Shown here piece by piece: positions 1 through 10,310 of a stretch of 64,000 nucleotides of DNA (its first letter is position 1; every line of letters begins with the position of its first letter). Source of the DNA: Lunularia cruciata (taxonomy: Eukaryota; Streptophyta; Marchantiopsida; Lunulariales; Lunulariaceae); NCBI GenBank assembly GCA_948567375.1, contig OX419755.1, forward strand, positions 2,795,001 to 2,859,000, read 5' to 3'. The notes beneath the pieces were generated by a model, which saw only the letters and a list, made by a program, of their open reading frames with translations, did no database searches and was not told the origin of the DNA. Both the position numbers and the translations under genes were made by a program.

Positions 1-1480
1 TTTCTCCTACTCTGAAAATAAAGCTTTTTTTTATATTTTGCCTTTGAGTCATAATTTCTCCATCTTGGCCACCTTTTGAGCTTCTATCTCCACCAATTTG
101 CATCTCTCCTTGGCCTTTCAAAACTTGCTCCTAAACTTGGACATATCAAAAAGATCTTGGGAAAAGGTGAAAACCATTGTAGATATAGGGGCCTCTAAAG
201 TTGGTGTCTTTGTGCTAGTTGATGCAAATGGCATCTTTATGGAAGAGGAAGGCATCTTGCCTCTAGAGACCTTTATTTGCTTCACAAATCTTGTCTCTTG
301 TTCTCTTTTCTCTCAGTCCCTATCACCTTCATGGTCTTCCTCTTTGATGGCTTCCCTTGTAAGTGGTTCCTCATCTTCAAAGGTAATTGGTGGACATGGA
401 AAGTAACCAAAATCCAATTTTGATCATCTCTCATCCTCTTGCTCCTTTGATCTTCTTGTGTGCTTTTTCCCCTAAACATAATACTCCTCAAAATTTTGAG
501 ACATAATGGTACATAAGGAAATGACTAGGAATTGAAAACCCCTCCATGCTTGGACAAAAAAACCTCTATGTAGGTGATTCATCATCACAATCCTCATGTT
601 GAAATTGAAATGTAATGCTAGATCCCATATCCTCTTCTATGACTATCTCCTCCAAAATTCCATTTTCAACCCCTAAGGATACTAGGCTTACTCAGCCTAA
701 CATGGTTCAATGTTAGCTCTTGAACCAAACTAAGATCCATTCTTCAATAGTGTGGATATTGATGATTTAGTTTATCATCAATGGTTTTCTATCCACATTT
801 GATTTCTTTCTTGATGAGTCCTTCTCGTTTGCATTTGTCTTTCAATGTGGGAAGATTTATAACAAGCCATGTATTGAGCACATTTCTTTTGCAATCTATC
901 TCCCATCATAGATTCTAGAAAAACTGTCCCAAACTTCACAAGATAAGTGGTCATATAACTAAATGAGGGACTCTTATGTACAATTTTCTTATTATTCCTT
1001 TTGTATATTTTCTTGAAATGGTCAGGGCCTTCTAGATAATCCAAGATTTGACTATAATGGTGAGATATCATTCTAAACCTTTTGTCTCCACTCCCCTTGG
1101 ATTTGACACCTAATGCTTTTGACTTCACGCCCTTAGAAGAAAGGCCAAACAAGGACCAAAGGAACCATGGCAAGAAGAGCTTGAAATTTCAATATGGGAG
1201 AATGCAAGGTATGACTAGACTTGTTGAGAAAATTTGGAGGATTCAAATCTACAAGATTGGAAATAACTACCATAGAATGCTCAATATTAGATATACCTAG
1301 AGGAGGTGGATGATTCAACAATTCAACCAAAAGGGAAGTTGCTAATAGAAATGAAACTCTCATGTCAAGCGGTTGGATTTGAATGCATTCAATATCCCTT
1401 GATCTCAAATCTTGAATTACAGTTCCTAGTCTAGCACACTTACTTCTTCTCTCCACTCCCACACATGAATGCTCTTCTTA
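1..1480 (-). pseudogene. Degenerate repeat-borne coding region, copy 1
   Basis: This is a minus-strand relic of an unrecognised gene. The best-preserved block (778-1,173) encodes a stretch with FRMISHHYSQILDYLEGPDHF. It is clearly homologous to the minus-strand block at 61,741-62,067 (FRMAYHHYSQILDYLEDPKHF), so the two are copies of one repeat family. Downstream on the minus strand (about 60-480) there is a lysine/glutamate-rich segment containing KERCKLVEIEAQK, with a counterpart near 60,850-60,960. That looks like a C-terminal coiled coil. The arrangement, a small globular domain then an acidic/basic coiled coil, recalls trihelix/Myb-like proteins that accompany some plant DNA transposons, but this is inference only. 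Several in-frame stops interrupt it and no start or end can be fixed. Confidence 0.4.
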
Positions 1481-2631
1481 AACTTGCCAAACACTCACAA
1501 AATTTTAACATTTTAATTGAAACTTTCAATCTTTAAGAGATAAAATCTAGCAAACCTACCTCTTGATATTAGAGCAATCTCCTCTACATTGCTTGTGGAA
1601 GTGAGATTTTGGATGGAGTATGATCTTATTGCTCATATCACAAGGTTTTGGAGGGATTAATCAAGTGAGAGTTGAGGAAGTGCATAAAAACATCAAATTT
1701 CACACCAATTTGAATCAAAGTAGAGTAGGGTTTACAATTCAAAATCTGCATAAACACTTGTGCAATTGCCACATCACTTTTACCCCAAAATCCATGTTTT
1801 ATGAGTCCTTGACCCTTATCATATTTATTACTAGATATTAATATTCATTCAAAAACTACCTGACCTTCCTAATCTCTTGGTCCCATAACCACCTTGTACT
1901 GTCACTAGATACTAAGAAAATGAAATGATCCATAAAAAATATTTCATGTAAAATATTTTACCTCCATTCTATTGTTGGGGTAAAAAATTGTTATGGGTTG
2001 TCATCAAAATTGGTACAGGTTCCTCCCTACCCCTATAAATATCCCATGGAAAAGGTTATATGAAACTCCCTTTGCTGCTTGATGTCTAAGTGAGGTATTT
2101 GAATTTTATGGGAGGCATTCTTGTAGGTTTGTAAATGTTAATAGATTATGTATTTCCATGAACCATAAGTATTTCCAAGTTATGGGAGGTCTGGTACTCC
2201 ATAATGACAAAAAAGCCAGGCCAAATTTGAAACAAAGAAATAGAATTCAAACCTTTAATTTTATGGGACCTATCCAAAATCCTACATGTTGGCTTATGAG
2301 ATCAACTACCTCCTATAATTTCCAAAAGTGAAACCTCCTAAGGTGAATAGTTGTTTGAAGTGTGCTTAGGAGTAAGGATCAAATCCACTTTGATATCAAC
2401 AGAATTAGAAGTCCAAAGAATATTTAGACTGAGAATATATAGTAAATTTCAATTCTCCTCAAGTCTTGAATCTCGTTGCTCTATAATATTTTGAGATTCT
2501 GAAGCCGCTGGTGTACTCCATCTCAATGTTCAACATTGTTGAGCATGACTCTTTTTGGGTTGAACTTACTAACTTCAACTCTTGACTTTACTTATTTACA
2601 TAAACTCATTTTGGGTTCTTGTTGAAAACTT
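1481..2631. other. AT-rich repeat-like intergenic DNA, no gene seen
   Basis: I find no open frame with recognisable protein similarity here. The composition matches the transposon block to its right. It lies between the degenerate coding repeat and the left edge of the copia LTR. Confidence 0.4.
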
Positions 2632-2837
2632 TCATAAATATTGATGCATATCTGCACAACATGTACAAAATACAAGGAGCAAAAAAGGTATAGAAAGCAA
2701 CTTCCGGTTATCGCAAATCTAGTTGCATGAAGTGAAGCATGGAATACCTATGGGCTAGTGTGCATGTCCCAAGATATGAAAAACTTGGTTATGTTGCCTA
2801 GCCTTGCTTCTCCAGATTGCTGCTCACATGTCATGTT
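2632..2837 (-). repeat. Copia 3' LTR, left part (split by insertion)
   Basis: This segment is homologous to 12,865-13,070 and to 45,522-45,715. The LTR continues at 8,643, to the right of the inserted chromovirus. Rejoining the two parts restores collinearity with the other copies. Confidence 0.7.
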
Positions 2838-3362
2838 TGTCTCAATATGGAGTTTACCAACAAGTTAGTCAAGACTAATGAAGTAGAAAATAGACCAAGA
2901 ATTAAACCAAGAATTATAAGAAAATTCTAGAAGTATCTAAGTAGCTTCTTGGTACCCTCCAAGTATTAGGTAGTGTGCATGCCAAGTATTGACTTCTAGG
3001 AGGAAGCTTCTCGGCTATTTTAGCTTGCACGTTAAGCAAGTGGTTTTTAGAAGAAAGTTTTTTGGGAAGCTTCAAAACTAGCATAACCTGCATGCCAAGG
3101 AGATGGTTTCTAAAAGGAAGCTTCTTGTATGCCAAGCTAACCACAAAGCTTCTTGAGAAGCTTCTTAGTTAGCTTGGATTGCACTTTAAGAAATTGGCTT
3201 TTAGGAAATTTCTTCAATAACGTCTCAAGAGCCTTGTATGCTTCCCTATAAATACAAAAGCCCAAGCTTATACTAGGCATTTGGAGTTTCACTCATTCAA
3301 GAGTCCTAATGTGATCTTTCACTCTAATCTTGTATTCTCTTATTTATTTCCATGGTCTTTAC
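2838..3362 (+). repeat. Chromovirus 5' LTR
   Basis: The LTR is homologous to 8,071-8,642 and to the solo LTR at 48,390-48,812. It contains GAAGCTTC palindromes at 3,003-3,010, 3,117-3,124 and 3,157-3,164, then a TATA box (TATAAATAC, 3,247-3,255). A primer-binding-like site follows at once. Confidence 0.8.
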
Positions 3363-3378
3363 TTTGGCATCAAAGCAA
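3363..3378 (+). other. Primer-binding site, tRNA-Met-like
   Basis: The sequence TTTGGCATCAAAGCAA lies directly after the 5' LTR. It resembles the TGGTATCAGAGC site used by many plant LTR elements that prime with initiator tRNA-Met, with two transitions. Confidence 0.65.
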
Positions 3379-3589
3379 GAATTAGATGGATGGAATTTAT
3401 GGACCAAAAAATCTATTTTTACCATACCATTGGGATTTTTGTGTCCATGTACTACCCAAGCTTCATTTCATGTAGTTTATCAACTCACACTTTTGGCATA
3501 ATTTTTTGAACACAATCATCTTGTTTGATGAACCCTTGGTACTTCCAATTGTAACTTATTGAGAACGGTGGATGTCTTGCATCTATGTG

Positions 3590-4450
3590 TTAACTTAGAT
3601 AAATTGTAGGTTCTATGATAGAGTAATAGCTATGGCAGCAATGCCCAAAGTTATCATTACCATGCAGAAACAAATCAAGCACGATTGTTGGAAGAACAAG
3701 ATCATCAATGATAAGAGCATGTAGCGAGAGCACTATTTCGAGAAGAAGAAGAGAAAATCCTATTTCCAAAGCCAAAGTTAATAGAAGGCAAGAACTTCTC
3801 GGGTGTAGTGAAAAAATTTGTTTTTGATTGTGAATGATATTTTGGAGCTACAAATCTTCAAGATGAATAGAGATACATTTCTCTTGGCTTCAAGCTAGTT
3901 GGATGGAGTAGCAAAACTATGGTTGCAATTTTGAGTGGAATGAGTTGAATGGTAATTTGTTGCACCAATCTCAATATGAGAAGAATTTAATAGTACAATA
4001 ATTGGGCAAATTCAAGCTATAAATACCTTATAAGTTGTGCAAGATAGGTTGGATGTATTGCAATAGATTGGTTCTGTAAGAAACTACATCACCCAATTCC
4101 ATAACACAATAATGAAAATTCTGAATATACTAGAAATTGAAGCTCTGGATTTATTTATGAAGTCACACACAAAGTTGGAAGTGACCATGTGGGAGCCCAA
4201 AGACTTGGAGGAAGCCATGGCTAAGTGCTTTGATTCCTTGGTTGCGACAACTTGGCCTTGACCTTGATATTCACGTTACCTACCCACACACCATGCAGGT
4301 GGAGGAGCCAGCACCCATGGACATTACTGCCATCCAATAGAATTCATGGGGCCCTACAAATAGAGAAAGATTGTGATAAAATGATGGTTTTTTTTATTAT
4401 CACCAAATTGGATATAGTATTGTTGAATTTTGCTCAAGAATGGACAACCT
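3590..4450 (+). pseudogene. Chromovirus gag remnant
   Basis: The plus strand holds broken gag-like reading frames after the primer site. They include a nucleocapsid-distal, charged segment and a stretch whose wording resembles the conserved capsid region (a tryptophan-rich block followed by a glutamine/asparagine block). Stops interrupt every frame and no zinc knuckle is visible. The assignment rests mainly on position between the primer site and the protease/RT remnants. The nested solo LTR begins shortly after. Confidence 0.45.
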
Positions 4451-4521
4451 TGACAAATAACCCAAATAGAGTTTGTGGAGCATGACTATCAAGGAAAAGG
4501 GAATCTTATTAAGTCACCTAT

Positions 4522-5267
4522 TGTAATACTTGGAGGACAAGAGAAGAGAGAAAACACAGATTGCACACTCAAACAATCGATGCCCCAAGGGAGCACCTTC
4601 TCTTTATTATATAGACAAAGAGGATCTCCTCCAAGGAAGCTCCACCCTATGATTAGGGACACATATAGGTGACATGTCATCAAGCTCCACCCTTGGATTA
4701 CTTATTTGGATGGGTGACATGTCTAGTCTAGGTCCTATCTGGTTGGTCAAACAAGCTTTGACTAGAGGGAACCTTTTAGAGAATCTTCTTGTAGGAATCT
4801 CTGAATCACGTGAGTAAGGTACCATTGGAAATCTCTCAACGAGACAAAGCAGGGGGGGAGGGAAGGCCAGCCTTTCCTCTATTGGGGGGGGGGGGGCAAT
4901 CGGGAAATTTTTGAGACCTAATTCATCCGTTGAGGTCTCCGAAATTGCCTTCAAAGATTTCAGGCATATTTCGGTTCCTACTCTATTTGTAGAAGTCCCC
5001 TTTTGGTGATACCTCTTTCTGATCTGTTTAGTCCATCATGTGTAACATCCTTCCAGATGTTACCAAACCAATTCTCACCTTTAAATCATATGTCTAGCTA
5101 TTGGTTCTAAGGTTCTCAAGTTTATTTTGGTTTCTTCCCTATTAGTAGAAATACTCTTTTGGTGATACTTCTATCTGATCTATTTTGACCATCATGTATA
5201 ACATCATTCTAGATGTTACCAAACCAAATTTCACATCAAGATCATATGGCTAGCTCTTGGTATTACA
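4522..5267. repeat. Solo LTR with perfect 5-bp target duplication
   Basis: The 746-bp segment starts TGTAATAC and ends GTATTACA, which are matching terminal inverted repeats. It is flanked on both sides by cctat (4,517-4,521 and 5,268-5,272). It is collinear with the split LTR at 46,572-46,706 plus 57,015-57,645. No internal retroviral region lies beside it, so it is a solo LTR left by recombination. It is nested inside the chromovirus. It includes a run of 13 or 14 G near 4,885 and two internal tandem versions of a block around GTAGAA..CTCTTTTGGTGATAC (near 4,990 and 5,145). Confidence 0.92.
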
Positions 5268-5399
5268 CCTATTGGAAACTTGATTTGTTTTAATGGGATT
5301 GAAGGCTTGGTCTTTACAAGTTTGCTTCACTTGCAAAATATATATTCCGATCATGGTTGAAGGATTTTCATTGATTTTGGGAGTCCAAAATATTACATG

Positions 5400-6640
5400 T
5401 TTATGCAATTAGCAAAGGAATGAAGTATTCCTATCAAGCCGGTAATTGAAAGTAGATTGATGATAATAGATGGTAGAAACTATTCTGCATTTTGTACCTC
5501 ACATCTTATTAAATTTAAGATTGGGAATGATTTTTTGGAGTGTATGAGTTTTGTAGTAGAACACTCTACACTATGATATCATTTTAGGTTTATATTGGCT
5601 TGGATGTCATAAGGTTCAATTTGATTCGACCTGACAAAAAATTCAAGTACAACATCAAGGTAAGAAACATTGATTAGGTTATCTAGCACTTTTCAGTAAG
5701 ATATCTAAGAATAGTCAATCCCAAAATAAAAAATTTGTCAGTAAAGCAACCATATAACAAGTTTTAGAGGAGATAAGCCTATTTTTGTAGTGTGGATCAA
5801 GCCAATTGTGTAGGGAGAATTTGATGTGAGCCAAAAGCCTCATCAAGCAATGGTTGATTAAACAGTTAAGGAGTTTGTAGATGTACTTTCAAATGATGTG
5901 CCAAAGGGATAACCCTTTGATTGTGGTATAGATTGTCAAGATTGAACTAGGAAATACTCCAGTGAGTGGACCAATCTATCGGCTCTCACTACAAAAATAC
6001 AAGCATTTAATAGATTGGCAAGTTTTTATTGATAATTCATCCACTATTATGCTCATTTGGCCAGACCATTGACCAATCTCTTGGGGAAAACCTCAAGCTT
6101 TTAGTGGACCATTAAGCTTAAAGAAGCATTCTAGAAGCTAAAACATATGGTGTCTTCAAGACCCATTTTTCAACCATTTATTTGGTTGAATTTGATATTT
6201 CTAACTTTGCTATTGGAGCTATGTTGCAACAAGAATTTCTAGATAGGTTACATCTCCTTGCCTTTGTGTCTTGCCGATTACAACCACAGAAATCATTTTC
6301 TTTGCTCAATATCAAGAACAACTAGAAATGGTATATGCCAGCAAGGTATGGAAACATTTATCTCTTGGGAAAAATGATCATGTGAATTAATCACAAACCC
6401 TTGTTGCATACATTACATCTAAAGCACATGAAGTGACAACATCATTGATGGGAAGAACAACTACACTTGTTTGACATCAATCTTGAATACAAACTAGGTA
6501 GGTTCCAAGTCATCTCCAATGCCCTATCATGAAAACCTGATTTGAAGTCTCTTCCTCTCATCATGATGGTAATTAGTATAGTGTCTGTTGATTCAAAAGT
6601 CCAAATCAAGTTTAGGACTGCCTTTAACAAGACTCCTTAT
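5400..6640 (+). pseudogene. Chromovirus protease/RT/RNase H remnant with RT core deleted
   Basis: Protease-like wording (WLDVIRFNLI, near 5,600) is followed by an RT N-terminal fragment, GPIYRLSL (about 5,967-5,990). The frame then passes almost directly into the RT C-terminal/connection segment FIHYYAHLARPLTNLLGKTSSF (about 6,028-6,110, two stops just upstream). Next comes RNase H wording, FDISNFAIGAMLQQEF (about 6,190-6,240). The RT palm with its YxDD catalytic motif is missing, so roughly 500 bases were lost. All frames carry stops. The element could not have moved on its own after this deletion. Confidence 0.7.
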
Positions 6641-6959
6641 TTCAGATGATATAAGGTTTTCTTGCAACACGTTATAGGGAATATAACACCTTCTCCTTTA
6701 AGGAAGGCCTTTTATATGTTAGAACCAAATTCATGTTCTAGCAAAGAGTGATCTATAACTGGTGCGCCTTAAAAAAACCCATGACTTACCAATTGCTGGT
6801 CATATGGATGTGGACAAGACAATGGGTAACCTACAATACAAATGGTGGTGGCCCAACATAGCACAAGATGTTTAAGAGTTTATCCAATCTTGTTAGAGTT
6901 GCTTATGCAACAAGGCCTACAACCAAAAACCAAGTGGTCTCTTTCAACCACTTCCCATC

Positions 6960-7590
6960 CCATCTACTTGATGAGAACACTTGAGCTTAGATCTCGTCAC
7001 CTCCTTGGCCAAGACAAAGCAAGGTCTCATAACAATCATGGTGTTTGTGAATAAGCTTTGTAAGCAAATGCATTTGGCACCAACCTTTGATACAATAAAT
7101 GCTCTAACATTGGCCCAGATCTACTTTGAAAATATCTTCAAGCATCATGGAATACCTTGTGTACTCATCTCCTATTATGATCCTTGATTCATTGGAAAAT
7201 TTTGGCTGACAATCTTCGAGATACTCGGCACCAAGCTTGCTTTGTCCATGGTCTATCATCCTCAAATTGATGGAAAAACCAAATGTGTAATCACACCTTA
7301 CAAGATATTCTTTGTTCCTTCATCAACCTTCACCATACCAATTGGGATGAATGTCTTGCAACTGCTAAGTTTACCTACAATTCCAAACAAGCAAACATTG
7401 GATTTTCTAACTTCTTCCTTAATTTTGGCCAAGACACATTTGGCCCAGATTCCCTTCTTGCTTCTCCTCCATCTCATGTCCCTCAAATTTCCACCTTCCT
7501 GACCAAAATATCCCAATCCCTACAACAAGCTAAATCTAATCTCCTTGTGGCTCAAAATTATCAAAAACAATATGTGGACTAACATCATAA
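6960..7590 (+). pseudogene. Chromovirus integrase remnant
   Basis: Broken plus-strand frames encode the retroviral integrase core. They contain LDLVTSLAKTKQG, then an APTFDTINA block, HHGIPCVLISYYDP followed by FIGKFW, and YHPQIDGKTK. In related elements the catalytic acids lie in SIDLVT, SDRDPRF and DGQTE. Here the second Asp region reads YYDP with a stop after it and the final Glu is Lys, so the enzyme is inactive. The C-terminal extension (NWDECLATAKFTYNSK) matches the usual plant gypsy wording. Confidence 0.8.
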
Positions 7591-7854
7591 TGATCTCACA
7601 TTTCAACTCATGATAAGGTCGTGATTCCTTCTAGTAACCTACCCCTCACACTTGATACCCTATCCATAAACTTGCTCCTAGGTCCATTTGATGTTACCCA
7701 AATCATTGTTTCTCTAGTTGCTTATTTACTTGCATTGCCTTATCATATATGAATCCACCCCATCTTTCATATTTCCAAGTTGAAACCTTTCTTTTCTAAT
7801 CCATTTTCATTTTCTTCTCATATCCAACCTCCTCTTCTTCTCATCCCTATCAAT

Positions 7855-8030
7855 GATCATGAGGATTATGAAGTTGATTATATCTTTGCACGTTGCCACA
7901 TTCAACATAACTGCCAATAACATACTAAGTACAAAGTCCTTTGGAAAGTATATCCTCTTCATAATACCACATCTGAACCTCTTTCTCATCTCCAAAATGC
8001 ATAAATGGCCATCTTGGAGTTTGAACCTAC
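7855..8030 (+). pseudogene. Chromodomain remnant of the gypsy integrase tail
   Basis: The plus strand reads YEVDYIFA, then KYKVLWKVYPLHNTTSEPLS and HLQNA. This matches the chromodomain pattern YLVKWKGYP....TWEP..HL.NA found at the end of chromovirus integrases, where it directs integration to heterochromatin. A stop interrupts it upstream. The domain assigns the element to the chromovirus clade. Confidence 0.7.
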
Positions 8031-8058
8031 CATGATGCCAAGGACACCATCAACTAGC

Positions 8059-8070
8059 GGTGGAAGGATA
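8059..8070 (+). other. Polypurine tract of chromovirus
   Basis: GGTGGAAGGATA lies directly before the TG of the 3' LTR, where plus-strand synthesis is primed. Confidence 0.65.
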
Positions 8071-8642
8071 TGTAACAATATGGAATTTACTGATGAATTA
8101 GTCAAGACTAATGAAGTAACAAATAGGCCAAATTAATCAAGAATTACAAGAATATTTTAGAAGTATCTTGGAAGCTAGTTTGTACCTTCCAAGTATTGGG
8201 TAGTCTACGTGCCAACTGGTGACTTCTTAGGAAGCTTCTTGGCTAGCTTAGCTTGCACACTAAGCAAGTGGTTTCTAGAAGGAAACTTCTTGGAAAGCTT
8301 CCCAACTAGCTTAGCTTACATACCAAGTAGGCGGCGTCTAAAAGGAAGCTTCTTTTAGAAGGGTTAGCCTTCTAGAAGTAATTTCTATCTAGAAGGAAGA
8401 TTCTAGAAAGAAACTTTTGAAAAGAAGCTTCTAGAAAGAAGCTTCCTAGTTAACTTGACTTTTACTCTAAGAAAATGGCTTTTAGGAAACTTCTTGAGTA
8501 GCTTTTAAACCTTGTATACTTCACTATGAATACCAAAGCCCAAGCTCATGCTAGGTATTTAGATTTTCACTCATTCAAGAGTCCCAATATGATCTTTCAC
8601 TCTGATCTTCCATTCTTTTATTTCTCTCCTTGGTCTTTTACA
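8071..8642 (+). repeat. Chromovirus 3' LTR
   Basis: This LTR is homologous to 2,838-3,362 and is expanded in the AAGCTTC-rich section (8,220-8,460). It includes a perfect three-unit GAAgcTTCtaGAA array at 8,424-8,436. The TATA position reads CTATGAATAC, so the box has decayed. It ends TTTTACA at 8,642. Confidence 0.85.
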
Positions 8643-8861
8643 ACGTTGCTCAAGTTTCTTCACTATGCTGTCAATGTCTTTGATGGATGACTTGAATGAC
8701 TTGCTCTATCAAAAGTAAGACCTAATTACTCTTATACTTATTGATGTTGTTTCTAGGTGCTAGGTGTTATGTACAAAAACTTATACCTAGAGGATATGCA
8801 CATGCTATATCAATGCCACATGTAAGTACTACCATCTAAATGGTAGTACTTACATATAATA
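8643..8861 (-). repeat. Copia 3' LTR, right part with terminal foldback
   Basis: The segment continues the copia LTR interrupted at 2,837, matching 13,075-13,275 and 45,735-45,920. At its right end the expected TTTCAACA/TTTTGACA terminus is replaced by a perfect foldback (8,820-8,855). The minus-strand polypurine side follows at 8,862 (CTCACTCATTGAAGAAATGG), equivalent to 45,935-45,953. Confidence 0.7.
8820..8855. repeat. Perfect 16-bp hairpin, 4-nt loop
   Basis: The arms ATGTAAGTACTACCAT and ATGGTAGTACTTACAT are exact reverse complements around CTAA. The left arm belongs to the normal LTR sequence; the right arm is absent from the other two LTR copies, so it arose as an inverted duplication. 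Confidence 0.9.
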
Positions 8862-8869
8862 ATCTCACT

Positions 8870-10310
8870 CATTGAAGAAATGGTAATACTCCAACCAAAT
8901 TTCTAAACTTATGAAACTTATCTTCTAATGAAGCTTTCATAAAAATATCTAAAATTTGATTGTTGGTGTTGATGTAGCTGAAATATATTTTTGTTTCTCT
9001 TACTACTCCCTCATGTAATGATACTAGATCTCTATGTGATGGGTTCTCTTATGGAATTGTGGTCATACAACACCTTGATAAAACTCTTATTATCATTGTA
9101 CGTACATCTAAGTTGGACCATCTTGTCCAAATTGTAGTTCCTTGAGTGACATGCAAAGCCATACTACTTCATTGCAAATTGAACATGTTACTATGTACTC
9201 TACTTTTGTGGTAAAAGAGATAATGCATTGTTGTCCCTAGTTGCTCCAAGCTAGTGTTCTACCATTGATCATGAATATGAAACTAGTACATGACTTTTTA
9301 TTGTTTAATTCACCCACAAAATTGATATCACAATATACAACTAGTGTATTAGCAATACCAAAACCTTGACTAAATTCTAATTCATAATTGAGAGTACCTT
9401 TGAGGTACTTGGAAAGTCTCTTCATTGCTTCCTAGTGTTTAGATGAAGGATTAAAATTGAACTTGGCTACTATTCTAATAATGTAAGCTATGTTAGGTCT
9501 TGAACCTATCATAACATACAGTAGACATCCTAATACTTCTTGGTAGGGTGCTCTAATAGATTTTCTATCTTCTACTTATAATTGAACATTTGGAGTAGCA
9601 ATTAGATATGGATCTCCAAGATTGAAGTTTTTAATAATTGATTCTACATTTTTCTTGAGTCAATCTAATTTTGAGATTTTCTCCATCATGAAAAAATCAA
9701 AGTTTTATATAGCACTATGCTTCTCCATGTGTAACTTCAAACTCTCTACCAAGGTGATCTAACATGGTAGCAATGTGTGATTTGTCTTTCCCAAAAATCA
9801 GTCCATCATCTACAAAGATATAGTGAGGACTAATTCATATCCATAGTACACACAAGGATAAGTGATGCATGCATCTTGTACCTCACTAGGAACTCATCAA
9901 ACTTCTAGTTCCAGTTCCTTGAGGCTTGCTTCAAGCCATAAAGAATCTTGATCAATATGCAAACACTCTTCTCCTTTCTAGCTTCTATTTTGCCTTGTGG
10001 TTGCTCATTTAAATTTCCTTATGCAAAGCTCCATTAAGAAAAGTTATCTTGATGTCAAATTGAGCTTTCTCCATGTGTTTTGCTGCAACTAGTGAAAGAA
10101 CAAATCTGATGGAATCAAACTTGACTAGTGGAGCAAAGGTCTCCTCATAGTCTATTCTTGCAAGTTGTGAATATACCCTGGCTATAAGTCTAGCCTTATG
10201 CTTTGAGATATTATCCGTAGCATCAAAATTGGTTCTATAAACCCACTTACATTTGATTGATTTTCTCACTTTAGGCAATGTTGTTAGCTTCCAAGTCATG
10301 TTCTACTTCA
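8870..10310 (-). pseudogene. Copia reverse transcriptase and RNase H remnant
   Basis: The minus strand encodes the Ty1/copia RT start: KWVYRTNFDATDNISKHKAR, then DYEETFAPLVKFDSIR, LVAAKHMEKAQFDIKITFLNGALHKE (10,009-10,299). Downstream fragments include the LLYVDD-region equivalent (a GLIFGKDKSH block near 9,790). The RNase H block (9,237-9,425) reads LKGTLNYELEF, then LVVYCDINFVGELNNKKSCTS and FIFMINGRTLAWSN. These are standard copia motifs. Stops and frameshifts separate the blocks. Further left the RNase H C terminus runs into the polypurine side of the LTR. Confidence 0.85.

Larger units (their letters stand above)
2838..8642 (+). mobile_element. Degenerate Ty3/gypsy chromovirus with both LTRs
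   Basis: This is a decayed, full-length plus-strand chromovirus of about 5.8 kb, which includes a nested solo LTR. The left LTR begins TGTCTCAATATGG and the right LTR begins TGTAACAATATGG, and both end TCTTTTACA or similar. The flanks atgtt (2,833-2,837) and acgtt (8,643-8,647) form a 5-bp target duplication with one mismatch. A tRNA-Met-like primer site (TTTGGCATCAAAGC, from 3,363) and a polypurine tract (GGTGGAAGGA, ending at 8,070) bracket the internal region. Remnants of gag, RNase H, integrase and a C-terminal chromodomain follow in the expected order. It is inserted in a copia LTR. Confidence 0.85.
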
